Part shown: piece after piece, positions 1-10,499 of the stretch
Layout of the letters: each line of letters starts with the position of its first letter
Position numbering within the stretch: position 1 is the first letter of the stretch
Assembly (NCBI GenBank): GCA_002633005.1
Contig: NMRA01000039.1
Coordinates: 1,308,140 to 1,367,003 of the forward strand
DNA: 58,864 nucleotides
Source of the DNA: Phoronis australis
Taxonomy: Eukaryota; Phoronida; Phoronidae
Reading direction: 5' to 3'
Translations under genes and position numbers: made by a program
Notes under the pieces: model-generated
What the model saw: only the letters and a program-made list of their open reading frames with translations
What the model was told of the DNA's origin: nothing
Database searches by the model: none

Positions 1-299
1 TCCATGGGAGCAGCCATATTGAAGTAACTAAGCACAACAATACAATCTGGCTCTCTGATTGGTCAATTCAATAGAAAAGCGCCATCAAGTGGCAGGAATG
101 TGCATCATATTTTGTGCAACAAAAACACCTTTTTTTAAAAAAATGTGCAAGTATAGACGTGGGAACTTTTTGGAATTTGATTTATGGGTATATTATCTAG
201 CCACATAGAAAAAACTAGGTTGCCCCCCCAAAGTACTCACAAGGGTGAACGCTATGAGATCTGGCCCACCGACTATTATTTGCTTATGGTTTTGCAGTT

Positions 300-895
300 G
301 TTTGGATACAACAAGGTGTGGGCGATGCTGTCTCATTTATAAGTGAATTTAAACAACGATGCTTTGATATTGACATCCAGGATTGGAAAAACAATATTTT
401 TTCTCAATTTTTAGATGTTTATAAAACAGTTAAATGTAACTTTGTAGTAGAAAAATACGCAACATCTTTAGAAAATAGACTTCATAGAATAGCCCTTGCA
501 AGGTTTAGATGCTCCGCACATTCATTAATGATTATTCAGGGAAGGTTCAGTGGATTTGACAAAGACAGAATATGTCCCTGCTGTGACAGTGGGAAAGTGG
601 AAACGGAATTCCACTTCCTTCTCGAATACAATTTATATTCGGATTTACGAGTGCGGTTTTTACCAAGGTACGATAAGGTGGAAGATATAGTCTTCAGAAA
701 TTTTCTACAGACTCGTGACTTAAATGTTCTGAGAAAAGTTGCTAGATTTTTAATTAATGCGGAGAAACGCCGAAATGAATTCCTTGATATGAATTAATTT
801 AGATTTGAAAAATTATTGTACTCTCTTTGTGTTATATATTGTAATGTGGGCCGGAGGCCTGTTACATGAAATAAACCTACTTAATAATAAAATAG
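300..895 (+). mobile_element. 5'-truncated non-LTR retrotransposon, 3' end
   Basis: This is the 3' tail of a LINE: the end of an RT-type ORF, a short 3' UTR with a small GGCC-GGA-GGCC hairpin near 850, an AATAAA at about 869, and an A/T-rich simple end (TAATAATAAAA) near 885-895. The 5' break near 300 is estimated, and no target duplication is visible. It has the sense orientation of YME1L and probably sits in its intron. Confidence 0.7.
318..797 (+). pseudogene. C-terminal tail of a LINE reverse transcriptase protein
   Basis: The 159-residue open frame matches the C-terminal tail common to animal LINE ORF2-like proteins: a basic stretch (RLHRIALARFRCSAHSL) followed by a CCHC-like knuckle around residues 87-110 (ICPCCDSGKVETEFHFLLEY). 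The usual last cysteine (HFLLECP in relatives, from family knowledge) is tyrosine here. No RT catalytic motif is present, so the copy is truncated at the 5' side and dead. The frame starts inside the protein; the ATG at 318 is not a real start. Confidence 0.7.
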
Positions 896-1344
896 AGGGA
901 TAGTTGAATTTGGTTATTAAGTAGAATAGATCTAGAACATCGACAAAATCTTGGAACGAGATTTGCAGCTGTATTGATTGTTAGTTTTATGTTTCGTAGT
1001 TTCATAATTTCCGTCATGTGTTCATTTTGCCAATTAACTGTGTGTAACAATTCTTTTATTTTACTGTTTGCCTCAGAGGAGAAGTTATGACTCTTGTCTT
1101 GAGAATGACCACTTGGGTTTTTAGTTATTCCTGAATGTTGTTCTGTTAAATCTTTTATAAAGAAAGAGGACAGTTAAACTTTGCCTATTTGCAATTTAAT
1201 GTACACTCCAAAATTGGACAAAATTCAAATTTTGTGTGAAATTTTTGCCAAAATGTAGTCAAATTTCAATTCTGATCGGGGGCAACAGTTGCCTATTTTA
1301 AATTCCTTGTTGTGTTTAACGTACGTTCCCCTGTGTCCTTCCAG

Positions 1345-1471
1345 ACATCTTTTGTCCCCGAGAAAGAAATTTATAACAAGAGCAAGTCTCAACTATTGGC
1401 TGACATGGATGTAGCCATGGGCGGACGTGTTGCCGAGGAGTTGATGTATGGCTCTGACAAAATTACCACAG
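1345..1471 (+). CDS. YME1L: YME1L exon a
   Basis: The exon runs from after CTTCCAG to before GTAAAG and ends in phase 1 (one G of a Gly codon). It encodes TSFVPEKEIYNKSKSQLLA, then DMDVAMGGRVAEELMYGSD and KITTG. The MGGRVAEE signature is diagnostic for the M41 peptidase family. Confidence 0.92.
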
Positions 1472-3566
1472 GTAAAGTGACTGAGCTCCATCTTTTGTCT
1501 GTCTCTGAAAGAAACAACTGAAGGCTTGAATCAAAAGTTTTTGTCTTTCACTCCTGCTATGCTATACTAAATGGTGTTTTTGACTCAAGTCACTTTTCAC
1601 AAAATACCACCCAGGACCCGTGACTACCAAACTTCACCCGAGACTAGACCTGAAAATAGACGAATCACTTGTCACATTTCATGTAATTTTCAGGCGCGTG
1701 AATTTGTTTTGGTCAATTCTTGAGTCAAGTTTCGACTAAACATTGACTGTCACAGGCCAAGGAACCGAGATTTGACTGGAAAACTCCTCAATTTGAAGCT
1801 TTACTTGAAGGTAGCCTGGTGTCAATGTTCGAGTCAAAGTGAATGTCGGATTAAAGTTGACGTCACATTAGAGAGGTTCCCTGTGTCTATGAGGCGAGCC
1901 TATATTTTTTGCGAGTCCCTTGAGCTATAACTTTCTAAATTCAGCATTGCAGGTATCCATTAATTGCTGCTAACGTTCTGGGTTGTTTCAGGAGCGGGTG
2001 GTGACTTCCAGCAGGCGACGGCTATTGCTACTGCTATGGTGAAGAATTATGGGATGTCTGAGAAGGTGAGTGCTGGGCAGATGGAGAACAAAATTAATGC
2101 AGGTTGTACTGGGAACTAAATCTTACTGATGTGGTTCTTATTTGTGTGCTTTTGGATGAGTTGTGTTAAGCCAAACAAGCAAAATTGGTTCTGGTCTTTG
2201 ATGTGTCGTGTTAGGCCAAAAAAGTGAAATTGGTTCTGGTCTGTATCCATTTGGATGAGTTGTGTTAAGCCAAAAAAAACAAAATTGGTTCTGGTCTGTA
2301 CCTCGACTCATTTCCAGACCTGCGCTCATTGAATAAAATATTTCCGTCTGCATCAAATTCTGCATAGGCTGCTCAATTTTACGTAAGTTATGGCAGGCGA
2401 GGTTTGAAACGCTATGATTAGCCAAGTGATGATTAAAAAACAGATTCCGCATCAGTTTTGCTCAGAACCCTAACCAACTATGCTTTATTGACTTCAGGAG
2501 GTATTTCGTTTTTTTAAATTTTGATTGCCTACTGCTCTCATCATCAAAGACTAAGCGGTGGTGTTTGAAGAAATTCAAGATGTTGGTCTGATTAAATTTT
2601 CAGTGGTCATTTAGATTGCTTATTGTTTTCTGGAATTTCCTTTAATCTTGCCTCTTGTCTTTGAGACAGTGTGAATCATTGATACGTTCTATCTTCTTAT
2701 TGAGTCGTTTTCTCAGCATGATGATTTGACTGACCCTTATGTCTTTTGCATAGGTCGGTGTCCGCGTGTTCAATGGTGACCCTGTCGACAGTGGGCTGTC
2801 CATGGTCAAGGTCAATGAGGTTGGACCGTCAACTACTGAGCTGTTGGACAATGAAATCAAACGGTTGCTACAAGTGAGTTCCAGTAGAGCCCGAGACTTG
2901 TGACTGACATCAAAAACTTGCTCTTTGTCCTATTATGCATTGTTTCCCATATCTCAGTATTGTGTTTGGGCAAAGTGTTGGTAAGACAAATGGATGGTGT
3001 AAAAAGATGACTTCAATTTGTAAATACCATGCTGAACCATCGTCGGAAACCGTCTTGGTTCATGTTTTGGACTGTGGGAGGCGCTTTGTTTCCTTTCTTT
3101 AATATGGTGAGTTAGTTCTCCAAATAAGCTTAACACTCGACAGAATGAAGTTCATTCACGTTGATGGCTTCAACGTGAAGATTTACTATAACAGCAGTTA
3201 ATAGTTGCGGAAATCATAGGAAGAGCTGAAATTTAAGCAGCCAAATGAAGGTGGTATTTAGCCTCAATTTTTTACATCTAAACACTGTCAATATTTGGTG
3301 TTGTCCAGTTTTACCACAGTAGAAGTCATCACTCAGACACATTTTAACAAAATGTGCCCCAATAGTGAAATGACATCCTGTGAAATTTGACTTAAGACTT
3401 CTAACTTTGCTTACTACAGGAGTCGTATGATAGAGCTAAGGCTATCTTGAAGAATCATTCTGTGGAACACAAGGCCCTGGCCCAGGCGCTGATGCGCCAT
3501 GAAACTTTGGATGCACAGGAAATTAAAGCTGTTATTGAAGGAAAGATTACTGTCGAGAGTGTGTAG
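1345..3566 (+). CDS. YME1L: ATP-dependent zinc metalloprotease YME1-like, C-terminal exons
   Basis: Four exons (1345-1471, 1992-2065, 2754-2873, 3420-3566) join to 156 codons plus stop and encode the C-terminal part of the FtsH-type peptidase M41 domain. Known role of the family: a hexameric i-AAA protease of the inner mitochondrial membrane, facing the intermembrane space, that controls protein quality and OPA1 processing. Seen here: the helix LLADMDVAMGGRVAEEL, then TTGAGGDFQQAT, whose Asp aligns with the third zinc ligand of FtsH (from family knowledge), then NYGMSEK and the C-terminal helices ESYDRAKAILKNH and HETLDAQEIKAVIEGK. The AAA module and HExxH site are off the left edge. All borders are GT-AG and phases fit (1, 0, 0). 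The match to vertebrate YME1L is clear by eye; AFG3L-type m-AAA proteases end differently, so I prefer YME1L. Confidence 0.93.
1992..2065 (+). CDS. YME1L: YME1L exon b
   Basis: The acceptor is TTGTTTCAG and the donor is GTGAGT. Two bases complete the Gly codon, followed by 24 codons: AGGDFQQATAIATAMV, then KNYGMSEK. The Asp in GGDF is the expected third zinc ligand of the FtsH-type metalloprotease site. Confidence 0.92.
2151..2300 (+). repeat. Three-copy ~50-bp tandem repeat in a YME1L intron
   Basis: Three imperfect copies (about 2151-2197, 2198-2250, 2251-2300) share GTGTTAAGCCAAA and AATTGGTTCTGGTCT. They lie between exons b and c. The spurious minus-strand frame over them is just the repeat read backwards. 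Confidence 0.75.
2754..2873 (+). CDS. YME1L: YME1L exon c
   Basis: Exactly 40 codons between TTTTGCATAG and GTGAGT, starting and ending in phase 0. It covers the variable loop (VGVRVFNGDPVDSG) and the start of the C-terminal helical bundle (NEIKRLLQ). Confidence 0.9.
3420..3566 (+). CDS. YME1L: YME1L terminal coding exon
   Basis: The acceptor is TTACTACAG. Forty-eight codons and a TAG stop at 3564-3566. It encodes the C-terminal helices beginning ESYDRAKAIL and ending GKITVESV. The length and end point agree with the usual short C-terminal extension of YME1L proteins. Confidence 0.92.
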   Translation, partial: ESYDRAKAILKNHSVEHKALAQALMRHETLDAQEIKAVIEGKITVESV

Positions 3567-4231
3567 GAAACGAAAAAAAAGAATACGTCAATCAGGCTAT
3601 TGTGTCAACTGGCACATATTTTTCAATCTTTTTACAACATGGCCACTTATACTTGGTATATGCTATTAGGGACTTCATGGCACTGAATATGACATGTAAG
3701 TAGAAGTGATCTGATGTTTCTAATCTTGCCAATATAAGATGTGTCCGTTGATCGCTAAATACGCTGTGATTGGCTGTTATCCGACGTCTACCTACATGTC
3801 GTGTATCGTGGAACAAATGACTATGGCAGTTGCTTTCGTACAAAAATTTATCGTACAAGAGGTATGTTTTACAAAAAAGGAGTTTTTGTAATCAGGTCTA
3901 GACGTGTTTCTTGTGCAACTCATAATAGACAATTTCTGCCATTGTTGAACATGTTTAGAGAGACATTTTTCTAATCCAGCTTAGTCAAAAAGCTATGACT
4001 TGGTGTTTGTTGTACAATTTGTTTGTAAACTTGGGCTGTTTTGAGCACAATAGATGCTGTTTCAAGGTAAACATTTACAAAGATTTTTCAGGACTCTGTA
4101 CTGAGAATGATGAGTTGCTGCAAACAGATAAATAATAAACAGACACATGGCATCGTATCAGAACCTCCATTTTACTTTCCCGATAAGAGTACATCCTCCT
4201 TTTTGGTGCTTCAAAGTTTAATGGAAGCCAC

Positions 4232-4389
4232 CAGTGGCGGATTTAGAGGGGGGTCAAAGGGGTCATGCCCCCCCCCTAAAATTCTCCCAGTTCCATTTGG
4301 CAGTTCAGGGATGCAAAAGTCTGACAAGCAAAATCTTGGCTAATACTCTGCCCTGCCCCCCCTAGCTCAAAATCCTGGATCCGACCCTG
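4232..4389 (+). mobile_element. Miniature hAT-like element, copy 1 (family M1)
   Basis: A 158-bp element with ends CAGTGGCGGATTTAG and, at the right, the complement of CAGGGTCGGATCCAG. It is flanked by a perfect 5-bp direct repeat GCCAC (4227-4231, 4390-4394). The inside has a G-run, CCATTTGGCAG and CTCAAAATCCTGGATCC, shared with the copies at 11003, 32518 and 49360. CAGNG ends are typical of hAT elements, and 5-bp duplications occur in some hAT subgroups; the superfamily is inferred. Confidence 0.8.
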
Positions 4390-5058
4390 GCCACTGTTCT
4401 CTTGACTTGACAACTAGATCAGTAGAAGCTTGCCTACAAATTGGCATTTATTGTGCAGCTTGATTTAAAAGTCAACAGTTGTGAAGTTAACATGGTGGTA
4501 TTCAGAATACCATTCACATCTCCGTATTCTTGAAATATACATTCTGTTGCGTAAACGAGAAATGATGGTATTTATTTTTGATTTTTTAGCATTGTTCAAT
4601 GCATTCAGATTCAATGTCTAAATGTCTACTATTGACCAGTACCGAGACTTTGTGAGTTAAGAAATGGTTGGTTGTAATGCATTTAATTTTTTTAGTCCAT
4701 TGTGAGATTCGATATTCACTTTGTGGTGTTAATGAAGCGTTGATCCTCTTTTTGTTTGTTGAATAGCAACAGCATTGACAACATGGTGCATGCATTTATA
4801 CATGTCACCAGATGGTGATACTGTCTGGTCCGTGAGTCAGCTCGCCCAGAACTGCCAAACAACATATTGCGAAAATCATCATTTAGGGAATCTGCTCAAA
4901 AACAGTTTACAAGAATGGGAAGCTAAAGAGATGAAGCCTATTTATCAAAAGCAGAAATGGATTATGTTGAAAATTCTGAATATTGAGAGAATTTGATTAG
5001 ATCTAAGCCAGATAATTCAAAGTATTAGTCTGTTTGCAGCTGATACATTTGCTTCTTT

Positions 5059-5075
5059 AGCGCCACCTAGTGAAT
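5059..5075 (-). promoter_or_regulatory. CTCF-like motif
   Basis: Read on the minus strand, TTCACTAGGTGGCGCTA fits the CTCF core CCASYAGRKGGCRSYA with one mismatch. A single motif match of this length in 59 kb is weak evidence; function is not shown. Confidence 0.25.
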
Positions 5076-5228
5076 TTCAAGCTCACAATGGTGTCTGAAA
5101 TTTTACAGCTACAGTAGTGAAACAAGGAGACATGGAACACAATGTGGACCATTTTAGACAGTGAATCAGAATGTGTGATCAATACTCTTTAAACAAAACT
5201 GTTGTAAATGTCATGTAGTTACAATATC

Positions 5229-5510
5229 TTGGGGTCTGTTTCATGAAAAGTGACTCAAGACTAGATTCCTAAGTTTGACGTTACGCAACTCTTTCTGAAA
5301 AATTATTAAATCTCACTCGTGCAAAAGTCCAGTTTCTGAGAATATCCACATAGCTGTTAGTTAAAGAGATAATTTCTATTAATTATTTCTAGACTGTGAT
5401 GCGCTCGTAATTAATTGGATAAATCTTTTTGAGCAATTGTGAAGTGGGAGTGCAAGACCCAATATCTGTCTTAAGCGTTACGCCACTTTCACGATGCTGA
5501 CCACAGATTT
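5229..5510. mobile_element. Inverted-repeat miniature element
   Basis: The left end (GGGGTCTGTTTCATGAAA, then CAAGAC near 5270) is mirrored at the right near 5472-5510 (GTCTTAAG, then CTTTCACGATGCTGACCACAG). The arms are imperfect. Elements starting GGGGTCTGTTTCATGA are common in animals and usually of hAT type; that assignment is from general knowledge. No target duplication could be fixed. Confidence 0.45.
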
Positions 5511-5791
5511 CCTTTCTAGAACATTCTGTTCGATGATAGTTATTGCAAAGTTATGTGTAATAAATTGTAAACTTGATCATTGTCTAATGGGTAGTTGATT
5601 TGTTGAAAGATGTTGTTTCACAATAAAATATTGTACTGAGGCAAATGTTTGTTGGTGAAAATTTTGTATTGAAATCTGTCAAGTGCAAAGAATCAGAAAA
5701 ACGTTTGATGGGATTTGACACGTGTTCACTTTTGTCTCGCAGAAATGTTAGAATCTAAATTGTCTATTCAGCTCACTATTGCCGATCTTGT

Positions 5792-5991
5792 TATAATTCT
5801 GAGTGTGTCTGGTTTTCACATTCTATAATTCTGAGTGTGTGTCTGGCTTTCACATTCTATAATTCTGAGTGTGTGTCTGGTTTTCACATTCTATAATTCT
5901 GAGTGTGTGTCTGGTTTTCACATTCTATAATTCTGAGTGTGTGTCTGGTTTTCACATTCTATAATTCTGAGTGTGTCTGGTTTTCACATTC
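5792..5991 (+). repeat. 34-bp minisatellite, six copies
   Basis: Six head-to-tail copies of TATAATTCTGAGTGTGTGTC + TGGTTTTCACATTC. The four inner copies are 34 bp; the first and the last are 32 bp, each lacking one GT. Copies are almost identical (one T-to-C change in copy 2), so the array is recent or homogenised. A 60-codon frame through it is an artefact. Confidence 0.95.
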
Positions 5992-7423
5992 AACAAATTC
6001 CGTTGCATTTCATCATTTATTGTTTGCCTCTTCTATGTGGACAAATGATTGACAGTGAAGCAGACGTTTGGCAGATGCAAGGGGAGATAAAGACAAGAAA
6101 GAGTAGAAGACAAAAGTAATCGATAAAATGCCATTTTTCCGTCACGACAGCTAATCATGTTAGCAGCAACAATTTCTGGTAGTGGCAAATTTATAATTTA
6201 CCGAAAGGCTTAGACACCTTACTAACTTTCCAGTTTATTTCTCTTCATTCTGAGTCGTGAGGGAAAACCGCGCTGATGAATTTGGCTTCTACCCAACCTG
6301 AGCCACCATGACGATGATTTCCAAGTCATTTTGGTGTGTGCTTTTTCATTTGATCATGGATGACACAGGAGGGTAAACTACTGTAAATACTTCATTTTGG
6401 AATGCAATATTTTATATAACAGATGAGAAAATTTACATTTTGTCCTTTTCCTAAAAAAATGCATTTTATTTCATGGATATTCTGCTAAGCATGGTTTGTA
6501 TGAAGTAGCTGTCACCAACTAACATTTGGTCAAGTTTCGAGCATTACTAGCTATGGGCAAGACCAAGGAAAATAGAAAAATGTCAGTTTTGGGATTGAAG
6601 AATTTTTAATGCAATGATTTATGGACAAACCTCAAAGAAACAAAAAAATTCTGGATAAAAGTACACACTTAAGAGTCAGAGTGGGAGACTTAACCGTATC
6701 TAACACCTGAGGGACATAAGCTCCAAACAGTATTGCGTGTGTACGTCTAGAAAATCTAAACTAAAAACAATGAAGAAACTCCTCGCTTGGTGCGTTTTCC
6801 TCAGGCGGTACACTAGGACAATAAAACGGACCAAATGCGCTCAGCTCAGCTGTGGCGTGTTGTATATTAAGTAGTTAACAAAAATATTTTGTTTGGAGCG
6901 CTTGCAGGCAGAGCAGTTCACACAGGAAATGCCAACATTTCTAAAACGTGGGACGAAGAAATTGAATATTTGATAAGAGTCGTCACATTTACATTACGCG
7001 AGACCAGAAGGTTAATGAGAACCCAGGAAGCTAATAATTTATGGTAAAATACTTGCATTATGGTTCATCGTCAAAAAGGTAGTTGAAATGAGTAAACATC
7101 AACATACGGAGAATGTAATTTAGTCTTAAAGTGCATTTGACTGTTTCTTTTTCCTTATTGTTTCCATGACAACTGCCTTGTAACCTCTCAAAATTACATG
7201 AAAAACATAAACTGCATTTTGGAGTTCAAAATTTCGTTATAACTGGGATGAGCCCATTTTGTTTCGTGGTCGACCGTAGGTAACCATACAGCTGCAACAG
7301 ACATGTCATTGGAAAAGGCACCTTTCATGTCTTCGTGTGTTTGAATCTTTCACTTTTCTCCTTACATGAGGTTAGAAAATCACGACTTCCTAAAATCGCA
7401 TAGAGGTGGTGATGTACTAACAT
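5992..7423. other. No recognisable gene
   Basis: I see no supported coding region, RNA gene or clear element in this A/T-rich stretch. Confidence 0.6.
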
Positions 7424-7625
7424 TATGGCTAAAATTAATTGGTCGGTTTACACCAACCATTTGCCTAGTACTTTAATTGGCATGGCGTTTCAGCCGGTCA
7501 CGTCTTCTAAGCATGCTATAACACCTGAAGATGGTCGCAGAAACGACCGACTGAAACATCGTGCCAATGTAAGTAGGCTAGAAATTGGTGTAAACAGACC
7601 AAGAAATTTTAATCGTGGTATTACA
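7424..7625. mobile_element. Inverted-repeat unit with hammerhead-like core
   Basis: Two arms of about 75-80 bp (7430-7510 and the complement of 7545-7620) pair at roughly three quarters of positions; both contain GTTTACACCAA and GTTTCAG. In the middle is CCTGAAGATGGTCG, CAGAAA, CGACCGACTGAAAC: a GGTCG/CGACC stem between CTGAAGA and GAAAC, which resembles a decayed hammerhead ribozyme core (CUGAUGA...GAAA). Penelope-like elements carry such cores in their terminal repeats, and a Penelope fragment lies 1.1 kb downstream, so a link is possible but unproven. Confidence 0.5.
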
Positions 7626-8745
7626 TAATCATATCAATCAAGAACAAAATCAATAACTAAAAGAGCGCATAATGCGTACCAAATTGAACAGTTTTTGCCA
7701 TTAGTATAAAGCCTTTCTTCTGAAAGGAAAAGTTAATGTCACTCAGTGAAAAAGGACAGGTATTTATACCAGATGTTTTTGGTTTTCGTTTCACTGGGAT
7801 CGAGTTTTAATGGTAAAAAGCTTGTCTATGTTGCGGCTTGAAGTGGCCTTAAAAATGTCACTGAACCTGGAACAAATATTGAAACATGAATAATTAAGTA
7901 CGGCAGGTTGGGTCAAAAATGTTGCCCTTGTTATTTAAAAATTTGATATGGTAACAGAATTACAATTTCACACAGAATTGAATAATCACTATTTCCTGAA
8001 AGCAAGGGTGTATATAATATAATATAATATAATAATTATTGATTTCTATAGAACTGCGTCTTTATTTTTCATTCCTAGCCATAACTATTCTTTAAACGCA
8101 TCACTTGCCTGCAAAATATGCAAGTTATTTGAGACAACTTCAAACTTTTGTTACCCATTTTCAAGCATTTTGGTTTTTGATACGTTCAGCAATTTTAAAC
8201 ACCGATTACAGATTCATTGGTATATCAAGCACGCTTCTGGTCTAAGGCTGAGGGAACCGTTTCTCAGATTTTTTTTATTTTTCTTCCAATAGAAGATATG
8301 AAGACTTAGGTTATTTTAAAAATGATGGATAATATTTCTGTTGTTTAAAAGTAATGAAAACCCCTAAGACTTGCGTATTGGCAGTAAGAATAATATGTTC
8401 AAATGCGACCTCACTCGTATGTTCACAGCAAAAATGCAGTTTTCACAAAAGTGGTGGTCACATGAATTTATAAACAACTTGCAACTTTTTAAGGCTTGAG
8501 TTAAGACTGTCCAGTCATTGAGAATTCAAAAAATGTAATATATTTTTATGGGTTTACAACGGATAGCAAAACAGTTTCATGAAACTTGAAAGAACTTCAT
8601 GAAGGTTAAGAATTATCTCACCATGCTCTTTCCCCGGACGCTATTACTTGTTATTTCCACACATTCAGTTGCACCAAATTTTACAACCCCAACCCCCTAT
8701 GCCAACCTCGCGCTAAGGACCTGAATAAGTAAACTAAACTGATAG
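7626..8745. other. No recognisable gene
   Basis: A/T-rich sequence with a short TAATA microsatellite around 8013-8035. It may include decayed Penelope sequence upstream of the GIY-YIG fragment, but I cannot recognise RT motifs. Confidence 0.5.
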
Positions 8746-9155
8746 TTGTTTTCAAACCTCTTTGGAAACTTTCCAAATTCCAATATGCTGAGTAAACTGA
8801 AGTCACCCATCCCTTTATTGAACAATAGCAATGTGGTTTATAAGGTTGATTGTGAAACCTGTAAGGAATTCTATATCGGCCTCACACAGAGACGCCTCTG
8901 TGACAGGCTGAGGGAACATCACACCTCAGAGAAAAGCAGCATATATAGGCATTGTGTTACCAACAGTCACCAAGCCAATTCAGTTAGTACTATGCTAATA
9001 AAGAATTACTGTACATTAAAAAGTCATTGGCCATTCAGAACCAGCATGCTACTGATTCTCTGAATAAAATGCAGAGCTCAGTGACCCTGCAACTATAATG
9101 ATCACCAGCTACTGACTTTTTTCCCTATAATTCTCACTTCCCTTTATGGATGTTA
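8746..9155 (+). pseudogene. Penelope-like element, GIY-YIG endonuclease fragment
   Basis: The frame encodes NNSNVVYKVDCETCKEFYIG, then LTQRRLCDRLREHHTSEKSS, then IYRHC. This is the C-terminal GIY-YIG endonuclease domain of Penelope-like retroelements: the VYK...YIG pair, the linked cysteines CETCK, the catalytic-type R in RLCDRLREH, and a trailing HC. After about 9010 the frame is lost; the next frame continues with a family-like tail (SLAIQNQHATDSLNKMQSS) to about 9096, so there is at least one frameshift. No RT domain is recognisable upstream, so this is a broken 3' fragment. Confidence 0.78.
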
Positions 9156-9210
9156 CCTGAGCTGTATGTTGGCACTTGCTGTCCTTTGTAAATAATTATC
9201 CTGATAATGT

Positions 9211-9232
9211 CTAATGAATAGATGAAACGTTG
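9211..9232 (+). ncRNA. Possible hammerhead-like remnant at the Penelope 3' end
   Basis: CTAATGAATAGATGAAACGT has the order CUGAUGA (one change), very short stem II, GAAAC, at the place where Penelope-like elements often hold this motif. It is short and could be chance. Confidence 0.25.
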
Positions 9233-9239
9233 ATTGAAC

Positions 9240-10255
9240 ATGAACTTTTTTATATGTGTGGCGATCGTCCGGTTTTTAAATTGACCAAACAACTTATATA
9301 CCTTTCTTTAAAAATAGCTGTCCATTTTCAAAGGCTTTGTTCTTTGTCTCCGATAAAGAAAGTAGGCTTTGACAACAGATCTGCACTGGGCAGGAAGATT
9401 TTACTGGTTGGCTGCAGTCAACTGCTCAAAATCAATTTTTGTTCATTCAGAGACGGTTGCAGAAGCGATGCAATTCTCCTCTGCACGGCACTAGCCCTCA
9501 AACCTAAAAACCAAAGGTCAGGTGAAAACATATTTCTAAGTCAACGTGTAATACATTTCCGGACGACATAGGATATGGAGTAAACAAATAGTCTAATGGA
9601 TATTTGTCACGTACCCTTTGGGCTTGGATTGTAGTCTTACCTCACTAACCAATATCCAGTTGACAACATAACCATTCAGCATTGATTGATGTAATTGTCA
9701 CTAATAAACCTGTTAGAAATCATTCCAAACATTAATAATCCTGCTTTGATGTATGAAAAGATCCCGAGTGCTACGTCAAGTATCGTAACACACATCACAA
9801 CAATGACTAACCCTACTGGCGACTGCCGCAAAGACGACATCGGCCAGTACCTCAGTTAACAGGCATCAGTATTGTAAACATGGAATAATCGTTAAAATAA
9901 TCACAAAGCTTATCTTTCTATAAAGTTATTCTCACTTCCTCTCGTAGAAGCTCCCTTTTCACGCAATCTCAGATTTAGTTGTCACGGCTGAAAGCCATTT
10001 CACCACGTATTAAAGGGCTCGCGAAATCGAGGCTGCTTAATCTATCACCGCTAGTACACGCGCGCCCTCTAGTAATGTAAAGATTGTCACACTGTCAGCA
10101 ACACGAATTACTGGATTGGATTCTTTTTCAAGGTGAACTTTTCATTTTTTAAAGTTTTATTTTACGAGTAAATACTGCAGATAAGATTTGGCCTATATCT
10201 CAGAAAACTGCATCTGGGCAACAGGTGAATATTGCACGAATACTTTATTATAGAT
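9240..10255. other. No recognisable gene
   Basis: No feature that I can support. A 113-codon open frame over 9230-9571 has no recognisable motif and starts within the Penelope tail. Confidence 0.55.
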
Positions 10256-10260
10256 TAATA

Positions 10261-10304
10261 ATACACACGCATGCACGCGCACACACGCATGCACACACAC
10301 AAAC
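10261..10304 (+). repeat. CA/CG-type microsatellite
   Basis: Alternating purine-pyrimidine tract of ACAC, GCATGC and CGCACACA words, directly left of the palindromic element. Confidence 0.85.
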
Positions 10305-10308
10305 TTAC

Positions 10309-10449
10309 ATGGGCAGCACATCATAGGGGGCTGGGGGCTATAACCCCTCTCTTATTTCAGTGCTGCGCCACCCATGGTCACATAGGTGGCGCACTGTAGG
10401 GGGCTGGGGACTATAGCCCCCCACTTTTTTCAGTACTGCGCCACCCATG
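10309..10449. mobile_element. Palindromic miniature element, tandem dimer (family M2)
   Basis: Two ~68-bp units (10309-10376 and 10382-10449) joined by GTCAC. Each begins ATGGGCAGCACA or ATAGGTGGCGCACTG and ends CAGT(G/A)CTGCGCCACCCATG, so each is an inverted repeat; the centre reads GGGGGCT(G)GGG..CTATA(G/A)CCCC. ACTTAC flanks the whole dimer on both sides (10303-10308, 10450-10455), which suggests that the dimer inserted as one unit. Related copies lie at about 29570 and 30997. Confidence 0.75.
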
Positions 10450-10499
10450 ACTTACTTACCTAAAAAATTACGCGAAAGTTACGTTAACACACTTGTTTT

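Larger units (their letters stand above)
1..1344 (+). other. Inferred upstream intron of the YME1L gene
   Basis: The first recognisable YME1L exon starts at 1345 after a CAG acceptor, so the preceding sequence is most simply intron; the exons for the AAA domain and the HExxH zinc motif must lie to the left of the window. Apart from the LINE tail at about 300-895 I see no gene here. The donor of this intron is outside the window. Confidence 0.6.
3567..5627 (+). other. Probable YME1L 3' untranslated region / 3' flank
   Basis: The sequence after the stop contains no other credible gene. Candidate polyadenylation signals AATAAA occur at 5559-5564 and 5622-5627, with an earlier one near 4132. The real transcript end cannot be chosen from sequence alone. 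A miniature transposon (4232-4389) and an inverted-repeat element (5229-5510) have inserted in this stretch. Confidence 0.4.
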
